DNA of 64,000 nucleotides from Forficula auricularia (lineage: Eukaryota; Arthropoda; Insecta; Dermaptera; Forficulidae): positions 1,058,370-1,122,369 of the forward strand of contig JALMQS010000089.1 in the NCBI GenBank assembly GCA_024734495.1, written 5' to 3'. The position numbers were made by a program, and so were the translations under genes. The first letter of the stretch is position 1. Each line of letters starts with the position of its first letter. The notes beneath the pieces are model-generated. The model ran no database searches. It was not told where the DNA came from and saw only the letters and a program-made list of their open reading frames with translations. Below are positions 1-10,680 of the stretch, one piece after another.

Positions 1-620
1 ACTTCACCCCAACCCCTGCACCCCTCCACCCCCACATCCACCTCCACCCCACCCCAAATGCCGCCCACGCCCCGAAACCCCTTCCCCGCACCCCTCCACC
101 ACTGCACCCCTCACATCTCCCCACAGTCACCTCTACCCTGCCCACGCCCACTCACCCAGTTTTTGAATTTAAAGCCTTGTAGTGGCCCACAGATTATGTG
201 TGTATATATGTATAGGTATATAAATAAATACCACATAATTAATTAAATAACAATTTTTGAGTTCATCAATTAAATTGCCAAATTCTAATATAGAAAAAAT
301 ACATTTGTAGAATTTAAAACTCGATTTTTAATTAATTAATTTGCCTAACTTTTAATATATATAATAATATGTGTAATGAACTATTAGTGGAGTTTAAAAT
401 TGAAAAACCAATTAATTATTAAAAGGAAATTGAATAAAAATGTAAATATACATTTTTATCGAGACAACCATCTGTGAATAATTATTTCAATTAACAAAAA
501 TCCCATCAAAAACAACTTAGCCGAAGATGAGACCGTGACAGATCGAATCGCCAACACAAACCCCCCCCCTAACCCGTGAATTTCATCCAAATCGTTAGAG
601 CCGTTTTTGAGAACCCGATT

Positions 621-657
<37 letters not shown>

Positions 658-668
658 TATACAAATAT
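1..668 (+). repeat. Partial copy of the C-rich ~840-bp dispersed repeat, cut by the window start
   Basis: The first 170 bases are a C-rich tract like those at 26705-26780 and 56055-56140. An AT-rich middle follows, then at about 500-600 the conserved 3' block with gagaccgtgacagatcga and gtgaatttcatc, shared with 27180-27260 and 56540-56620. It runs into a TA microsatellite at 621-652. The 5' hairpin end of the family is missing because the window starts inside the copy. I see no gene in it; short open frames across the C-rich and TA tracts are composition artefacts. Confidence 0.6.
621..652. repeat. TA dinucleotide microsatellite
   Basis: About sixteen TA units follow the block that ends in gaacccgattgga. 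The same block plus TA tract occurs at 55795-55858, so the microsatellite belongs to the tail of that repeat family. Confidence 0.9.
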
Positions 669-1023
669 AGACTCGTATTGATACTGAATCAAGAGTTGAA
701 AAAAAGATACAGGACCTCAGCCGGGTATGATCCGACATCTTCTGCGTTAAGCCCGCAAATGCCTTTTCCATTTAAGCGATTAAGAATCAGACAGATCGGC
801 GTTGTAGTAAATTTATAAGAACCACACTATTAGGAAAATAGGAGAAAGCGAGCCTGAGCTAAAGAGTTGAATATATATAAAATTTGATTATAGGATCTGG
901 TCAGGGGATCCATCGCTTAAATTGAAAAGGCATTTGCGGGCTTAACGCAGAAGATGTCGGATCATACCCGGCTGGGTCCTGTATCTTTTTTTCAACTCTT
1001 GGTTCAGTATCAAAACGAGTCTA
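669..1023. repeat. Foldback element with ~113-bp inverted arms
   Basis: The arm at 669-782 is repeated as its reverse complement at 911-1023 (shared blocks include gactcgtattgatactgaa and gcgggcttaacgcagaagat). About 130 bp of unrelated sequence separates them. A 30-bp direct repeat (agaatcagacagatcggc) lies at 784-812 inside the loop and again at 1164-1190 downstream, suggesting insertion into, or duplication of, an older repeat. The tail motif tttgctcgtttaatataata is at 1207-1226. Confidence 0.75.
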
Positions 1024-1637
1024 GTCCCAATTGCACCAAAATAGGGCAGTGACCGGATAAAAAGTTTTAACTTTCGCGTTCATCTAACGTTAACATATAA
1101 ACATTCCAAATGAAATTTATTATTGAATATCTGAACAAAATTCATCTGTTTCGATTCCCCAAAGAATCAGACAGATCGGCTTTGTAGTAAATATATATAT
1201 ACAAGATTTGCTCGTTTAATATAATAAGATTGTAAATAAGTGATAATAAAAATGTTACAATTAACTTATTTAGTAGTTTTTTAATAGGTAGGTACCTAGT
1301 AAAAAATTTTTTGCTAAAAAAACACCGGTCCGCGGGCCAAAATAGGTTGAAAAACGATCTTATAGCAAATGTTAAATAGTTTTTAAGGAATTTGGTGTTG
1401 GTACTTGGTGAAACATTTTTTAAAATTATTGGATAAAAAATACTTGGTAGGTTTCACATTAAGATATAAAAAATAAATTCGTTTTATTTAATATATCTTA
1501 ATGTGAAACCTATCAAGTATTTTATTAGTTGAATAAAAGATTTCACTGTCGATGGTAACAGAATTGTTTTTATTTTAGGTTAAAAATAAAATGAGAGAGT
1601 CTTCTGTTTTTTAAATAAAATAATTTTTAATTATTTC

Positions 1638-1680
1638 TAGAGACTATAGTTTCGAAGGCATTGCCTTCATCATCAGTCTA
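1638..1680 (-). ncRNA. Hammerhead ribozyme motif, family A1 left arm
   Basis: Minus strand: stem I UAGA, core CUGAUGA, one extra U, stem II GAAGGC-AAU-GCCUUC (6 bp), GAAA, then CUAUAGUC, then stem I partner UCUA (4 bp). Stem III is only A-U plus C-G with a UAUA loop, but ACUAUAGU is an 8-nt palindrome that could pair between two molecules or two tandem units. Predicted cleavage is after GUC. Activity is inferred from the consensus only. Confidence 0.7.
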
Positions 1681-1879
1681 TCACAAATATTTCAAATTAG
1701 TTACAAATTAAGATTTATACATTGAAAATTTTGAAAAATATATAATGTCTTTCATGTTCCTCTGGGACATTAGTTATAACTAATGTCCCAAGAGGAAACA
1801 TGAAGAAAAAGACATTATATATTTTTCAAAATTTTCAATGTATAAATCTTAATTTGTAACTAATTTGAAATATTTGTGA

Positions 1880-1922
1880 TAGACTGATGATGAAGGCAAT
1901 GCCTTCGAAACTATAGTCTCTA
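1880..1922 (+). ncRNA. Hammerhead ribozyme motif, family A1 right arm
   Basis: Exact mirror of the motif at 1638-1680: core CUGAUGA at 1884-1890, extra U 1891, stem II 1892-1906, GAAA 1907-1910, GUC 1916-1918, stem I UAGA/UCUA (1880-1883 with 1919-1922). All core residues are conserved. Confidence 0.7.
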
Positions 1923-2009
1923 GAAATAATTAAAAATTATTTTATTTAAAAAACAGAAGACTCTCTCATTTTATTTTTAACCTAAAACTATCAAGTATTT
2001 TTTACCTAA

Positions 2010-3153
2010 TAAGCAAATGTTAAAAGACTTACATTTTATCATCTTATGCAATGTATAAGTTACAGTAAAACTCTAATATTAGTTATATCCTTATTGGCTA
2101 ATATCCATTTTCTGAGTAGCCAAGAATAGTAGCTAACAAGTCAAGAATTCATTAAGTGTTTTTAAGAGACAACTGGAAAGCCCGAGAGAATTCTTCTACG
2201 TATATAAAGAGAGAAAATAAGCGTAAACTAACCTTTATCTGAATATAGAATATTTCCATGAAATAATAATTTTTGTTTTTTCGTGTCTTTTGTCTCAATT
2301 TATTTTCACCCTTGTCACCTGCGAACAAAATAACAATTTTATAATTAAAAAATATGATAATTTAATGAAAAGTGATGATGCTATTTGTTATTAGTATTTA
2401 AGATTTTTTTTTTGTTAATGAAAAAATTAAGGCTAAATATACATTCTCGCAGGATATTAAAAAGCGGCTAAGTGCAATTGGATCACTCATACCGTAGAAT
2501 CTTTATCTAATCTAATAAATATATTTATATATATAAGAAAAATACTTATTTAAACATAATTTATGAAGCTTTAACTGATTGAACATCAAAACCAATCATT
2601 TCAGGGAAAACGAATCTTATTTAGTTTACGAGCTACAATGCTCTGACACGCGTACAGACAGACAGGCATTTTATTGACATTAATAGGTTCCGTTTTACGT
2701 TGCTATGGAACTTTAATTAAATCAGTAGACAGACACACAGTGAAAGGAAGCATTAAATAAATTCATGTAAAAAATAAATCTTTGATAATGCGGTTAATGT
2801 AAATAAATAACCATGAATTTTTTCCTGAAATAACCCCCACCCCCCGCAAAAATCTTAGATGTGTCGGTTCAATTTCTGAAGGGTAAATACAACCCTCCTA
2901 ACATGTTTTAAAAATTATCCATAATAACTTGGATTCAGTAGATGATAGCTTCGAAAAACAATCGATGAAATTACTACAATTTTGAAAAAGAAGTAAAAAT
3001 ATAATTTAACAAGAGTGTCAAAATTAGCAATCCGGACCAAATGATTACCCTGTGAGGTGAACTTCTCTGACAGAGGTAAAAACAACCCTTCTGAAATAAA
3101 ATTAGAAATAATTCATTTCATTTCGGAAAGATAACAATCTCTTGTATGCAATT
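2010..3153. other. AT-rich stretch without a recognised gene
   Basis: I see no supported gene. About 2640-2720 holds a fragment of the dispersed gggttccgtttta-type repeat (acagacagacaggcatttta, then ggttccgttttacg), also seen near 13400 and 13990. A TATA-like tataaag at 2204 has no other promoter support. Confidence 0.5.
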
Positions 3154-3227
3154 GGATGTTGATGAAGGCAGTCCACGGTGGTTGTAAAAAATAAGACTAT
3201 AATGGTTTTATTATTTTACATTTATTC

Positions 3228-3274
3228 GTTAAACCGACGTTTCGGAGATTTATTCTCTCCTTCTTCAGGGTAAC
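3228..3274 (-). ncRNA. Hammerhead ribozyme motif, family B array monomer 1
   Basis: Minus strand: GUUACC, core CUGAAGA, one extra A, stem II GGAGA-GAAUAAA-UCUCC (5 bp, 7-nt loop), GAAA, CGUC, then GGUUUAAC. Stem I pairs ACC with GGU and GUU with AAC around a UU bulge, the kind of internal loop that helps natural type I hammerheads contact loop II. Stem III has no loop (ACGU), so it should work only as a dimer between neighbouring monomers. Predicted cut follows GUC. Confidence 0.75.
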
Positions 3275-3353
3275 AAGCAGGATGTTGATGAAGGCAGTCC
3301 ACGGTGGTTGTAAAAAATAAGACTATAATGGTTTTATTATTTTACATTTATTC

Positions 3354-3400
3354 GTTAAACCGACGTTTCGGAGATTTATTCTCTCCTTCTTCAGGGTAAC
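3354..3400 (-). ncRNA. Hammerhead ribozyme motif, family B array monomer 2
   Basis: Identical to the monomer 1 motif in core, stems and loops. Confidence 0.75.
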
Positions 3401-3482
3401 AAGCAATTGGATGTTGATGAAGGCAGTTCACGGTGGTTGTAAAAAATAAGACTATAATGGTTTTATTATTTTACATTTGTTC

Positions 3483-3529
3483 GTTAAACCGACGTTTCGG
3501 AGATTTATTCTCTCCTTCTTCAGGGTAAC
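3483..3529 (-). ncRNA. Hammerhead ribozyme motif, family B array monomer 3
   Basis: Identical to the monomer 1 motif. This monomer differs outside the ribozyme (gcagttcacggtgg, catttgttcg). Confidence 0.75.
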
Positions 3530-3611
3530 AAGCAATTGGATGTTGATGAAGGCAGTCCACGGTGGTTGTAAAAAATAAGACTACAATGGTTTTATTATTT
3601 TACATTTATTC

Positions 3612-3658
3612 GTTAAACCGACGTTTCGGAGATTTATTCTCTCCTTCTTCAGGGTAAC
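3612..3658 (-). ncRNA. Hammerhead ribozyme motif, family B array monomer 4
   Basis: Identical to the monomer 1 motif. Confidence 0.75.
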
Positions 3659-3740
3659 AAGCAATTGGATGTTGATGAAGGCAGTCCACGGTGGTTGTAA
3701 AAAATAAGACTATAATGGTTTTATTATTTTACATTTATTC

Positions 3741-3787
3741 GTTAAACCGACGTTTCGGAGATTTATTCTCTCCATCTTCAGGGTAAG
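3741..3787 (-). ncRNA. Hammerhead ribozyme motif, family B array monomer 5
   Basis: As monomer 1, except that the extra residue after CUGAAGA is U instead of A, and the distal stem I strand reads CUUACC, losing one outer pair. The core is intact. Confidence 0.7.
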
Positions 3788-3890
3788 AAAAAGTCAATGA
3801 AAGTAGTTCAAATCATAATTACTTCCTGTCTCCTTTGACAATGCAAAAAAAAACATAAAAAATTTTCATCTCGAATAGAAAAAAGCAATT

Positions 3891-4020
3891 CAGGGTAACA
3901 AGGAGAGAATAAATCTCCGAAACGTCGGTTTAACTAATAAATGTAAAATAATAAAACCATTATAGTCTTATTTTTTACAACCACCGTGGACTGCCTTCAT
4001 CAACATCCAATTTCATATTT
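3891..4020 (+). repeat. Inverted family B monomer with a lost ribozyme core
   Basis: This is the array monomer in the opposite orientation, about 100 bp beyond the array. It retains aaatctccgaaacgtcggtt and the ccaccgtggactgccttcat edge, but CUGAAGA is replaced by cagggtaaca, so the hammerhead should be dead. The following aaagaaaaacgctatc block recurs beside the copies at 43530 and 45515. Confidence 0.75.
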
Positions 4021-4476
4021 ATACCAGTCCGTCTCCTAAAGAAAAACGCTATCAATCTCTTGTATTTTCCTTAGAAAGAGGGATTTAGCTGATTTTGAAA
4101 TCTAGACTGAAATCTATTTATAAGACGATACAATAAAAATTCATTCTTTGTTGGCGACCACATTTCTTTCTTTTGATTTGATTAAACTTTACATTACATA
4201 TTAAATATGTGTTTGCTATTATACTTAGTAGGGTATATAAATTCTTGCCAGATGATGAGAGTCGGTTGCATAGATTCTAGGGGCACTAAAAGGAGAAAAT
4301 TTTATCCATAAAAGTGCGGATAGGGTTCACCTTCTTTGTCAAAGACAAGTCAAGACGAGTATTGCTCCAATATAAATGATTTTCTATGGAAACTATTTTA
4401 TAGTATTATAATTATAAAGAAAGGAAAAGATAAGTAGATTAAAAATTCACAGTTCATTGGACAGTGTTTTTTATTG
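4021..4476. other. AT-rich stretch without a recognised gene
   Basis: I see no gene, tandem repeat or clear element end here. Confidence 0.4.
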
Positions 4477-4673
4477 AAGCTCTTATTCAATTTTTGTACA
4501 ACGTTTCGTCTCTCTCGAGACTTTTTTTAAGCACTCAATTGGTTAGAGCAACATTGGTTGAGATAACAATAAAAATAATTGAGACATAGTAGAATTTTTT
4601 TCTTTTTAGATTGATACAATAAAATAAGTCTCGAGAGAGACGAAACGTTGTACAAAAATTGAATAAGAGCTTT
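4477..4673. repeat. Small foldback with a hammerhead-like half
   Basis: Arms at 4477-4526 and 4626-4673 are reverse complements (shared: acgaaacgttgtacaaaaat). Each outward strand has a perfect GUCUC-GAGA-GAGAC hairpin followed by GAAACGUU, as in the 3' half of a hammerhead, but no CUGANGA precedes it. I read it as a decayed member of the hammerhead element group. Confidence 0.55.
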
Positions 4674-5170
4674 AAGGAAAAGATAAGGTTGATTGTAAAT
4701 CTTTGGAATAATTTATATTTTTAACGCAACTAAAGAATCCCATATATAAAAAAGTACACATATTTTATAGGACAATCTAAAAAATAGAATTTTTCTAAGA
4801 TGTTGGGCGAAATTAAAAAAGTAGGAATATTATTGATCAGAATTTAATTTATTTAGGTCATTTAAAGCATAAAACAAGCATAAAATCTAGTGTGTTTATT
4901 TTAAAAATTTTAACTAATAGAAAATAATTACAAAAATATCGTGATTTTTGCAATTTTTCATAAAATTAAAGTTCGATGCGCGAGCGAAAGATGTTAACCG
5001 ATTTTTGTTTTCGTTATGTCGTTTTTCTTCTTATTACAATAGGAAACTTTTCCCCACTAAAGTGTTTTCGAAAAAAAAATTCAGTTTTTTAGACCCACCC
5101 TACTTCATATATAGCTATCTAACCATATATTGAAATTTTGCAGACAGATGAATTTGCAATCTCAATGCAA
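4674..5170. other. AT-rich stretch without a recognised gene
   Basis: No supported feature. The open frame at 4948-5133 has no domain, no biased codon use and no splice context. Confidence 0.4.
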
Positions 5171-5776
5171 TATTTAAATCAGAATGATTTTAATTTATTT
5201 AATTATTGCTGGATAAATATAAGTCATGTGGTCAGCATTAAACTAGCCAGAATACTTATAATTGTTATTTCATAAATTAATGATATTTTCATCGAATCTT
5301 TATTCAGATGAATTCCGATTAAATATTTAAATCAGAATGATTTTAATTTATTTAATTATTGCTGGATAAATGTAAGTCATGTGGTCAGCATTAAACTAGC
5401 CAGAATACTTATAATTGTTATTTCATAAATTAATGATATTTTCATCGAATCTTTATTCCGATGAATTCCGATTAAATATTTAAATCAGAATGATTTTAAT
5501 TTATTTAATTATTGCTGGATAAATGTAAGTCATGTGGTCAGCATTAAACTAGCCAGAATACTTATAATTGTTATTTCATAAATTAATGATATTTTCATCG
5601 AATCTTTATTCCGATGAATTCCGATTAAATATTTAAATCAGAATGATTTTAATTTATTTAATTATTGCTGGATAAATTTAAGTCATGTGGTCAGCATTAA
5701 ACTAGCCAGAATACTTATAATTGTTATTTCATAAATTAATGATATTTTCATCGAATCTTTATTCAGATGAATTATT
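5171..5776. repeat. 153-bp tandem repeat, four copies
   Basis: The word tatttaaatcagaatgattt starts at 5171, 5324, 5477 and 5630, an exact 153-bp period. Copies differ at only a few positions (for example ataaatataag versus ataaatgtaag; tattcag versus tattccg). There is no coding frame and no ribozyme motif. Such regular copies suggest recent unequal exchange. Confidence 0.9.
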
Positions 5777-6018
5777 TATCTAATCGATTTTATATCGAGG
5801 CTACTTAATCAACAAATGTCGGTTTAATTGACAAAATACAAATGTACTGAATTGGATTAAAGCTAAATTAGATAGTAATTGAAAAAAATCTTTGATTCAC
5901 TAGTTATTCTTGGAAATGATGAAGAATACTTTTTGAATATTGCAAGAATGGAATCATTTACAAATTACCTACTAAGAGAAATTCTTTTATTTCGATATTT
6001 TTTACTTGATACACCCTA

Positions 6019-6448
6019 GCCCAGTAAATAGAGGATCCAAAAAGTGGTTCAGCTTACAATAATTGCTGGAAAAGATTTTTCTAGGATCGTTTGGTATAGT
6101 GTGGGTATGCCAAATCTAAGTTTGCGACCTCGAAAGTGTGGGGGACAAAAGTGATCCCCGGGGCTGTTTTTTAGATTCCCAAAAAAATCGCTCTAGTTAC
6201 GCAAATTTATATCCTCTTTAATTTACTATAGGGTGGTTATTTACAGAATATGAACTGTTTTCGAGTTATATGCGAAAAACTGGAGAAAGTCCAAAAATGT
6301 CGAGGTTTTTCGGCCATCAAAAGTTGTCCTCCACACTTTCGAGGTCGCAAACTTAGATTTGACATACCCACACTACACCAAACGATCCTAGGAAAAAAAT
6401 ATTTTCCAGCAATTAATGTAAGCTAAGGAAACCCCCTATTTACTGGGC
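6019..6448. mobile_element. 430-bp TIR element (MITE) with TA flanks
   Basis: Terminal inverted repeats of about 130 bp begin gcccagtaaatag and share ggatcgtttggt, caaatctaagtttgcgacc and tcgaaagtgtgg. TA dinucleotides flank both ends (6017-6018 and 6449-6450), fitting a Tc1/mariner-type target site. There is no transposase; the interior is about 170 bp of unrelated sequence. Confidence 0.8.
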
Positions 6449-6955
6449 TATCCTGTCACTTTATTTATTTAAAAATGCAATGACTTTATTGCCATTTCAA
6501 ACAAAAGAAAAAGTTCAAGCTTGTTGTGACATCAAAGTTGTACTCGACTACTAGAATCTTTCTGCTTTTAACGATTTTAATTTAAAAAATTTGAGTTAGC
6601 ACAAAAAATCAACAAAAAAACTGTTGTGGGCTTAATCCGAGATGAGTAATTAATATATTGAAAAAATATTTATTATCTCATATCATTCAAAATTTTTATA
6701 GACTTTTTTGTAGTTTCACTCGAATTTTTTAATGAAATCATTTGAATCGTTTTTGTGAAATTTTGGGAGATTTAAAAAAAAAACAACAGTACTCTAAAAA
6801 AGATGCCTATAACAAGTCGAAATTCCATTACAAAACACATTTTAGACATTAATCATCTTATTTTTTCAATGAAATTTATTCTATATTCCATAATTCAAAT
6901 ATGTGCAGGACCTACCTCCCTTGTTGTGGACAGTCATTTTTTATCATAAACAAAC
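6449..6955. other. AT-rich stretch without a recognised gene
   Basis: I see no gene or defined element. Confidence 0.4.
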
Positions 6956-7170
6956 TTGTATTTATCAAGTCTCATGAGTTATTAGTCGTGTATAAATTTT
7001 AATCCGATTGAAAAAAAGGAATGGGGGTGTAAATTAGTCATGTCTCAAAATAAATATTTTAATCGTTCATATCTCGTCTTCGGAAAGTCGCAGAGCCTTG
7101 AAATTTGAAACATAAGCTATTTAGAGGCAAAAAGTTACCGAGCATCGCTCGGTGCTCCAGGCACTATAAA
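6956..7170 (+). repeat. Fragment of a dispersed repeat ending in the accgagc hairpin
   Basis: It shares long blocks with 56775-56960 and 57200-57425 and, reversed, with 19985-20230 (caagtctcatgagttatta, catatctcgtcttcggaaag). It ends with accgagcatcgctcggt, a hairpin that in reverse orientation starts the ~840-bp repeat at 26539 and 55887. Confidence 0.7.
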
Positions 7171-8399
7171 TTAAATGATAAATTAAAAATAATAATAATG
7201 AATAAAAACTACAATTCACTAGTATTTTATATCTTTTCAACTTGGAATTGGAATTAATCAATTTAAAATTTAAAATTAATTTTCAAATTAGGAATTTCAG
7301 TAAACAAATTCTTTTAGGAGCTTTTAGTTCTTTTTATACAAATAGAAGAAACAATATTTTATTGTCCCCTTCTGCTACTCAATTATTCGGGAAAAGGTTC
7401 TTTCAACTTAAATTAAAATAAAGTTTTTGTCTTGTAAAAATTCAATAAATAATGTAAAAATCGTCATTTGGGGAGAATTATCCAATTAAAAAATTAAAAA
7501 TAATAAACTTTTAAAGTTTATTATTAGATTATAGAAAATTTAGGTTTAATTAGGCTCAAAATAAGTTTTTAATAATTTCAATAGGCTGAAATTTCCTAGA
7601 TTTCAAAACAATATAACAATGGGTTTTCAAATGATTTTGTTTTCTTTAAAGAATTCTACGGGCTAATTGAATTTTGGTTTTAATTTTTAAAATATATTTT
7701 TAAAGAAATTCCAAAAGCTAATTAATTCCTTTCAGTTAGTTTAGTTAGTATAGTTTCAATAATCCTTTATAATTAACTTTGAAATAAATAAATAATATTG
7801 AAATGAATGAATGAGCTCTAATACAAAAGCAAAAAGGCTTAGTTCTTTTGACATGGCTGAGGGTCTTAAATACAATAGAAAAAAGATGAGGTGAGATTCC
7901 CAAGGGTACTTTTAAGAAAAATGATTTTTAAATAACATATTTTATTTTAAATTAAATATTTTTCATCTATATATATAATCAAAAGCTTGGCTGAAACTTT
8001 TTTATTTTTTTCTACCCTATTAAAGACGGTTTTCAAAATTTTTTCAAATTTTTTCACCCAACCCAAAAGAAGTTGGGAATTTTTGAAAAAATAGCTTTTT
8101 TTAAATAACCATAACTTTTTCAAAAATTTAGTTATCATGAAGATTTTATTTTTAATTTTTGGTTTTAAATGTACTTTAAAAAATAGATAATTTTTTTAAA
8201 TCTTTGTTTCAGTATTAAATTCTTCTTCAACGATAATGTGGTTAGAACTATTGAGAATGAATGACACCCAAAAATCTTACAAACAGGGACGCCAACACTT
8301 GTTTTTTTTGCTAGTTTAGTTCTTTTATTGTTTGGCAAGCTATGTTGTCTAACCTGAATTTTTTTTAGTTTTTTCTTCCATTTTTCGGGGCAACTTTTA
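7171..8399. other. Low-complexity AT-rich stretch, no gene seen
   Basis: Very AT-rich, with short minus-strand frames (7947-8138, 8165-8419) that are lysine/phenylalanine-rich and show no domain. Nothing else is supported. Confidence 0.4.
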
Positions 8400-9023
8400 G
8401 GAAAACGCTCGGGATCCATAACACTTCTTCCACATTCACCGCATAAATTAAGACCGCCATTTCAATTCTGTCTTCAACAAAAAATGCTCAATTTTTATTA
8501 TAGTAATACAATATAACTATCTACTGGATTGACACGAGAAATAAACTTTTTTAAACTCAAGAAGTTTAACTAGTTCGATTAAGAAGAAAATAATTTCTCA
8601 AATCTGAGTATTTAATGAAGTTTTAAGATCTTTATAAACCCTTATTTTCATTGTTGTGACTTTTCAATTTAATAATTAATTATTTGATAATTAAGTTAAA
8701 TAATTGTTAAAAATAATTATTAAGATTTTTTTGAGATCTAATTGATTAATGTATTTTGTTTATTTGATGTCGTATAAAAAATAGTTCTTATGATAGTTGT
8801 TCAGTTTTTTTTTGAAGATTAAGTAGACGTAATGAGAAATATAAGGTTCCATTTAAAAAACAGAACTTGATCTAGAAATACCCTTGAAAGCTTGTTCTAC
8901 CTCGACAAACAATAGGGTAGTTTAGTTTCCCCTCGATATAAATAAACTTTTATTTTAAATTTTTTTCATATAATGCATTGTTTTTGAATTATAAGACTGT
9001 GTCAAGAAAAAAAAACTCACCCG
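8400..9023. mobile_element. Partial copy of the ccgggtgag TIR element
   Basis: Homologous to the right two-thirds of the element at 52344-53423 (shared acgctcgg, ttcttccacattcacc, ctatctactggattgacacg, gtttatttgatgtcgtata). It ends with the same terminus, ctcacccggtata. The left end is lost. Confidence 0.8.
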
Positions 9024-9403
9024 GTATATATATTCCCCGACCCATTTTTAAGCTTTGAATTAAAAGCTTCCTTCTTTAAAAATTTCAGCTTTTTGGTTTT
9101 CTGGACATGGGTATTTAATATTTTTTTGTATAGCTCCTCATTTCTATATAAAGTACAACTAACCACATACTCCGTTTTATAACATTCCAAATTTGAAAAT
9201 GACTATTCTTAATTTGAAATCGTTTATTTCCAACGTTCTAAAAAAATAAAATTATTAAATCTATAAGCCCATAAATCCAAGAGATGGAATATACTCGTAT
9301 ATTAGGGAGGAAAGTCTTATTTAAAAGGAGAAGTGAATATTCCACAAAGGCCGAAACAGAAAGTGGAGGAGAATTAGAAAAAATAATTTTTAAGAAAAAA
9401 TAA

Positions 9404-10375
9404 AACCGACTTCAAAAATTAAATGCAACAAATAAAATACACTAAAAGGTATAAAATAATTATTAACTTATTTAGTTACAACTAAACGACGAAATATTAA
9501 CATGAAATTACTTTTTGAAGTCGGTGCCAAAATTATACCTTTTATGAATCGCACTCGACGGATCTTACTTAGTACGTTTTGAAGGTATGCTCGCTTATAG
9601 GTATAGTTTGTTTGGTACCGACATCAAAAAGTAATTTCATGTCAATATTTCGTCGTTTAGTTGTAACTAAATAAGATAATAATTATTTTATACCTTTTAG
9701 TGTATTTTATTTGTTGCATTTAATTTTTTGAAGTCGGTTTTATTTTTTTCTTAAAAATTATTTTTATTTTTCTCTTTTTAGTGATGTTATTAATAGTGAT
9801 CCTATCATCAGAACTTGACCAAATTAATAATGTACCATCCCTAAGATACTCCCTTTCCAATAAAAAAAGAATAATCGAAATCGATCCATAAACAAAGAAG
9901 TTAGGCCTAAACAAACCTAACAAAAAAGGTCTAATACCTATGAAAAAAATGGGACCAATCGGAAGGTAGTCTGAACCCAATGCAAATTTTTTTTTCAAAA
10001 TTGGTTGACAATTGGCGATATGAGGTAACATAGGCAGAAAAAAATATATATAATAAAGCGGTTTGTTCTACAGCATGCGCCGTTTTCCGCATCCAACACG
10101 CCAATTCTCTCTATCCAGAATGTCTTGCTCTTGTAGTTGCCTACTGGTCATTGCCTCATCTACTCCCTGCTTCCACGTTCGTCTCTGTCTTCCTCTTCTC
10201 CTCCGTCTTTCCGTGGGCATCCAGGTCCATATTTTATGAGGCCACCTATCTTCCGGCATTCTTTTGAGGTGTCCGTACCATATTAATCTCTTCCTTTCTA
10301 TTCTATCTATTAAAATAAAAAAAAAAAAAAAAAAATCAGTCTAATAGATAACCTCCTCCTTTTTTGAAGTCGGTT
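9404..10375. mobile_element. aaccgacttc-type dispersed element, with a LINE fragment inserted
   Basis: It starts with aaccgacttcaaaaa and ends with ttttttgaagtcggtta. The first ~370 bp is a foldback (arms around 9404-9530 and 9620-9745; shared gtttagttgtaactaaata). A ~600-bp tail follows, with cctcctccttttttgaagtc at its end. Related copies are at 12155-13220 and 34692-35374, with a fragment at 41194. The tail is interrupted at about 10045-10340. No protein is encoded; minus-strand frames in the tail are shadows. Confidence 0.75.
10045..10340 (-). pseudogene. 5'-truncated LINE tail: C-terminus of an endonuclease/reverse-transcriptase ORF
   Basis: The minus-strand frame from about 10311 to 10068 reads IDRIERKRLIWYGHLKRM, then a basic RRRRRGRQRRTWKQGV block, then WRVGCGKRRML and a stop. 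The WYGHLxRM...RRRGRxRxTW pattern is the familiar C-terminal tail of RTE-like non-LTR retrotransposon ORFs. RT and endonuclease domains are absent, so this is a dead 5'-truncated insertion. Comparison with the uninterrupted copy at 35300-35370 places it inside the aaccgacttc element. Confidence 0.7.
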
Positions 10376-10680
10376 AAAAATTAAAGATGATGACATTTTT
10401 TTGGATCCTACTTCCTCTCATTTCTGTAAAACAACAACTTACAAAAGAATTTGTGTTTTAAAAAACTCTTCATTTGAAAATGACTATTCCCAATTTTAAA
10501 TTGATCAATCACATAAAATTTGGTAGCAGACTTGAGATTTTTTAAGAAATTACTATAAAATGTCTACAACTAAATCCGAACTGTTATGGATAATTTGAAT
10601 TACATGTCAGAAGGATTGTATTCACTTTCTTTTCAAAACCCTTCTGGGATATAATAAAAAATACACATGACAGATTAGAG
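10376..10680. other. AT-rich stretch, nothing recognised
   Basis: No feature seen. Confidence 0.35.

Larger units (their letters stand above)
1385..2009. mobile_element. Hammerhead family A element, head-to-head inverted (copy A1)
   Basis: Arms at about 1572-1765 and 1790-1985 are near-perfect reverse complements. Each carries a hammerhead motif, so the two ribozymes point outward on opposite strands. A smaller nested hairpin lies at 1441-1521, and its arm sequence ctatcaagtattttt recurs at the far end (1987-2001). The outer left motif (ggtgttggtacttggtgaaa) resembles the edges of the elements at 15190, 41332 and 47370, linking this family to them. There is no coding capacity. It is probably a non-autonomous retroelement unit. 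Confidence 0.7.
3154..3790. repeat. Tandem array, five ~126-129-bp monomers, each with a minus-strand hammerhead
   Basis: The word ggatgttgatgaaggcag starts at 3154, 3280, 3409, 3538 and 3667, giving periods of 126, 129, 129 and 129 bp. Copies are almost identical, with a few single-base changes and a 3-bp indel. Each monomer contains accgacgtttcgg then ccttcttcaggg, the reverse complement of a full hammerhead core. Direct tandems of hammerhead monomers are the layout of retrozymes and Penelope-like terminal repeats. A minus-strand transcript would be expected to self-cut into 126-129-nt units. The edge words (gaaggcagtcc) link it to family B elements at 43.3, 44.9 and 51.0 kb. Confidence 0.85.

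Noticed and set aside
456..818. Frames across the TA tract with IYIYIY repeats
   Set aside because: Translation of a dinucleotide microsatellite.
3154..3790. Regular repeats that might look like a CRISPR array
   Set aside because: Whole monomers repeat, with no variable spacers, no Cas genes and eukaryotic context.
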